A program made the translations under genes and the position numbers. Of a DNA stretch of 15,279 nucleotides, positions 13,984 through 15,279 are shown one piece after another. The notes beneath the pieces were generated by a model, which made no database searches, was not told the DNA's origin, and saw only the letters and a list, made by a program, of their open reading frames with translations. The DNA comes from CAZQCI01 sp964592255 (GTDB lineage: Bacteria; UBA10199; SBBF01): NCBI GenBank assembly GCA_964592255.1, contig CAZQCI010000047.1, positions 1 to 15,279 on the forward strand, read 5' to 3'. Position 1 is the first letter of the stretch; every line of letters begins with the position of its first letter.

Positions 13984-14616
13984 ATGAAAAATTCAACCCG
14001 TATCTTCACCTTGATAACCGCATTAGCCGTAGGAATCTCAGCCTTTGCCGTTTCAACCTTATGGGTATCTCCTGCATGGGCTAAAAAGAAAAAGAAGGAA
14101 GAGGAAACCCCAGCCCCCCAATCACAAACCACGACCACAACAACTTCGGGAGCCCAGCTGGCTCAAAACAGGGTCAATGCCCTCAGCGGGGATGACCGCC
14201 GCCAATTTGATGATTTGTCTCCAGAACAAAAAAGCCTGATTTTAGCGGGCAAAGTAGACATCGGCTTTAATGAATGGATGGTTAAACTAGCCTTGGGAGA
14301 ACCTTTTTACGGAACGGAACATCATCCCATCTACCAAGACTACGAACAAGTTTGGCTCTATACCAAACAAGAATCCACCAACAATGTAACGGAAGAACAA
14401 ATCATCGACCCTCAAACTAACTGGCCTACTATTCATCGTAAAACCAGCACAAAACGTTGCACGGTGGGGGACTTTTTTATTCTCTATGATCGGGGTGTGG
14501 TCGATAAAATTGCCCCTGACCCTGAAAAGAAAATTTACGGCTCTTGTACCATCGAAACCTCAGAGGCCTATCTTCCTATCGTCAATGGTAAGCCCGTAGA
14601 ACCCAAAAAACCATGA
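13984..14616 (+). CDS. Secreted protein of unknown function with Lys/Glu and Thr tracts
   Basis: I do not recognise the 210-residue product. Residues 1-33 form a Sec signal peptide (basic start, hydrophobic core ITALAVGISAFAVSTLWV, cleavage after SPAWA). The mature part opens with KKKKKEEE and a QTTTTTTSG linker, suggesting a disordered tether. Then comes LSGDDRRQFDDLSPEQKSLI, GFNEWMVKLALGEPFYG near 94-110, VWLY at 123-126, and GDFFILYDRGVVDKI at 162-176. The order 'WMV..ALG.P ... W.Y ... F...GVV' loosely recalls BamE/SmpA-like envelope domains; this is only a pattern impression. Two Cys (159 and 188) could form a disulfide. It starts eight bases after the Fe-S oxidoreductase gene and overlaps mqnA by four bases, so all three are probably cotranscribed. 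Confidence 0.8.
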   Translation: MKNSTRIFTLITALAVGISAFAVSTLWVSPAWAKKKKKEEETPAPQSQTTTTTTSGAQLAQNRVNALSGDDRRQFDDLSPEQKSLILAGKVDIGFNEWMVKLALGEPFYGTEHHPIYQDYEQVWLYTKQESTNNVTEEQIIDPQTNWPTIHRKTSTKRCTVGDFFILYDRGVVDKIAPDPEKKIYGSCTIETSEAYLPIVNGKPVEPKKP

Positions 14617-15279
14617 ATCCGCGCATCGGTGTTGTCCCTTACATTAATGCACTGCCACTCACCCGGTGTCTCCCTTACCCTTTCATCAAAGCGACACCCC
14701 GCGATTTAAAAAAAATGATGGAAGAAAAAAGTTTGGATATTGCCCTACTCCCTACTTTTGCTTACTTAAGTCATCCGGAGTTCTATCCTTTGTTTGAAGG
14801 CGGAGTCATTCAATCGGATGGGGCCGTAGACAGTGTTGCCTTGTTCTATAAAAAAAAATGCGAACGCCCCACGTTTATCCGATCTGTGGCCCTAACGGAA
14901 GAATCCGTCACCTCTGTATCGTTATTTAAAATCATCTATACCCAATTTTGGGGCTATGACTGGAACAAACTTGAAATGAAGACTGAAGACGCCGATGCCC
15001 GTTTAATCATCGGGGACAAAGCGCTACACTTTAACGACCCTGGCTATAACAAACTCGATTTAGGAGAAGTGTGGACCGAAAAAACAGGACTTCCTTTTAT
15101 TTACGCCCTGTGGGTCAGTCGCGAACCTTTGGAAAAAGAAGTGATTCAAAATTTCAGCCAATCCAAAAAAAGAGGATTGGAAATGAGAAAAGAAATTATC
15201 CAAGGCTTAACTGACTATCCCTTTGAGCGCGTGTCCCATTATTTGACAAAATCTATCCAATACGAAATAACCATCAAAA
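14613..15279 (+). CDS. mqnA: Chorismate dehydratase MqnA (futalosine pathway), C-terminus cut by window edge
   Basis: Converts chorismate to 3-enolpyruvylbenzoate, the entry step of the futalosine route to menaquinone. The visible 222 residues begin MNPRIGVVPYINALPL, the family's substrate-binding-protein-like start. They continue with SLDIALLPTFAYL, GAVDSVALFYKK, VALTEESVTSVSLFKIIY, DADARLIIGDKAL and DLGEVWTEKTGLPFIYALWV, all hallmarks of the MqnA branch of this family. MqnD is a relative, but the IG-x-VPY-x-NALPL start and GDKAL favour MqnA. No stop is reached before the edge. The start lies in an ATGA overlap with the secreted-protein gene, implying translational coupling. Menaquinone would be the expected acceptor of the membrane Fe-S oxidoreductase encoded two genes upstream. 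Confidence 0.92.
   Translation, partial: MNPRIGVVPYINALPLTRCLPYPFIKATPRDLKKMMEEKSLDIALLPTFAYLSHPEFYPLFEGGVIQSDGAVDSVALFYKKKCERPTFIRSVALTEESVTSVSLFKIIYTQFWGYDWNKLEMKTEDADARLIIGDKALHFNDPGYNKLDLGEVWTEKTGLPFIYALWVSREPLEKEVIQNFSQSKKRGLEMRKEIIQGLTDYPFERVSHYLTKSIQYEITIK

Overview
The window comes from a Gram-negative-type bacterium of moderate GC content. It carries a B12-dependent acyl-CoA mutase, a beta-oxidation set, an ETF:menaquinone oxidoreductase-like membrane protein and an enzyme of the futalosine route to menaquinone. This combination fits a deltaproteobacterial-grade organism (Desulfobacterota, Myxococcota or a related lineage) that respires or ferments through short-chain acyl-CoAs. The assignment rests on gene content only; there is no rRNA in the window.

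Layout: (1) 1-1196, minus strand: lipB (octanoyltransferase) and a GNAT acetyltransferase cut by the window edge, joined by an ATGA overlap. (2) 1292-2080, plus strand: a lone crotonase-family protein that lacks both catalytic glutamates. (3) 8479 down to 2093, minus strand: an operon-like series of thiolase, 3-hydroxyacyl-CoA dehydrogenase-like protein, enoyl-CoA hydratase, acyl-CoA dehydrogenase, mutase large subunit and mutase B12-binding subunit. (4) 11707 down to 8655, minus strand: recN followed by a TldE/PmbA-type protein and a rho-independent terminator. (5) 11969 to the right edge, plus strand: a membrane Fe-S oxidoreductase with two CCG domains, a small secreted protein of unknown function, and mqnA cut by the window edge.

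The main biological reading concerns the mutase. The pair looks like a generic methylmalonyl-CoA mutase, but the large subunit has Phe and Gln at the two positions where methylmalonyl-CoA mutases have Tyr89 and Arg207. That pair is the isobutyryl-CoA mutase signature. With the four neighbours the operon would then encode isobutyryl-CoA to butyryl-CoA to crotonyl-CoA to 3-hydroxybutyryl-CoA to acetoacetyl-CoA to two acetyl-CoA, i.e. isobutyrate or valine carbon fed into butyrate oxidation (or the reverse). Electrons from the acyl-CoA dehydrogenase could pass through ETF (not in the window) to the plus-strand membrane oxidoreductase and into menaquinone, whose synthesis is represented by mqnA.

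Two enzymes that look routine are not. The 3-hydroxyacyl-CoA dehydrogenase-like protein has lost part of the Rossmann glycine motif and the usual NTSS and HFFNP motifs, and the plus-strand crotonase lacks both catalytic Glu. Short GC-rich palindromes sit in nearly every intergenic gap. Several belong to one family with the core GTCATTCCCGC, and in two cases they create false upstream start codons.
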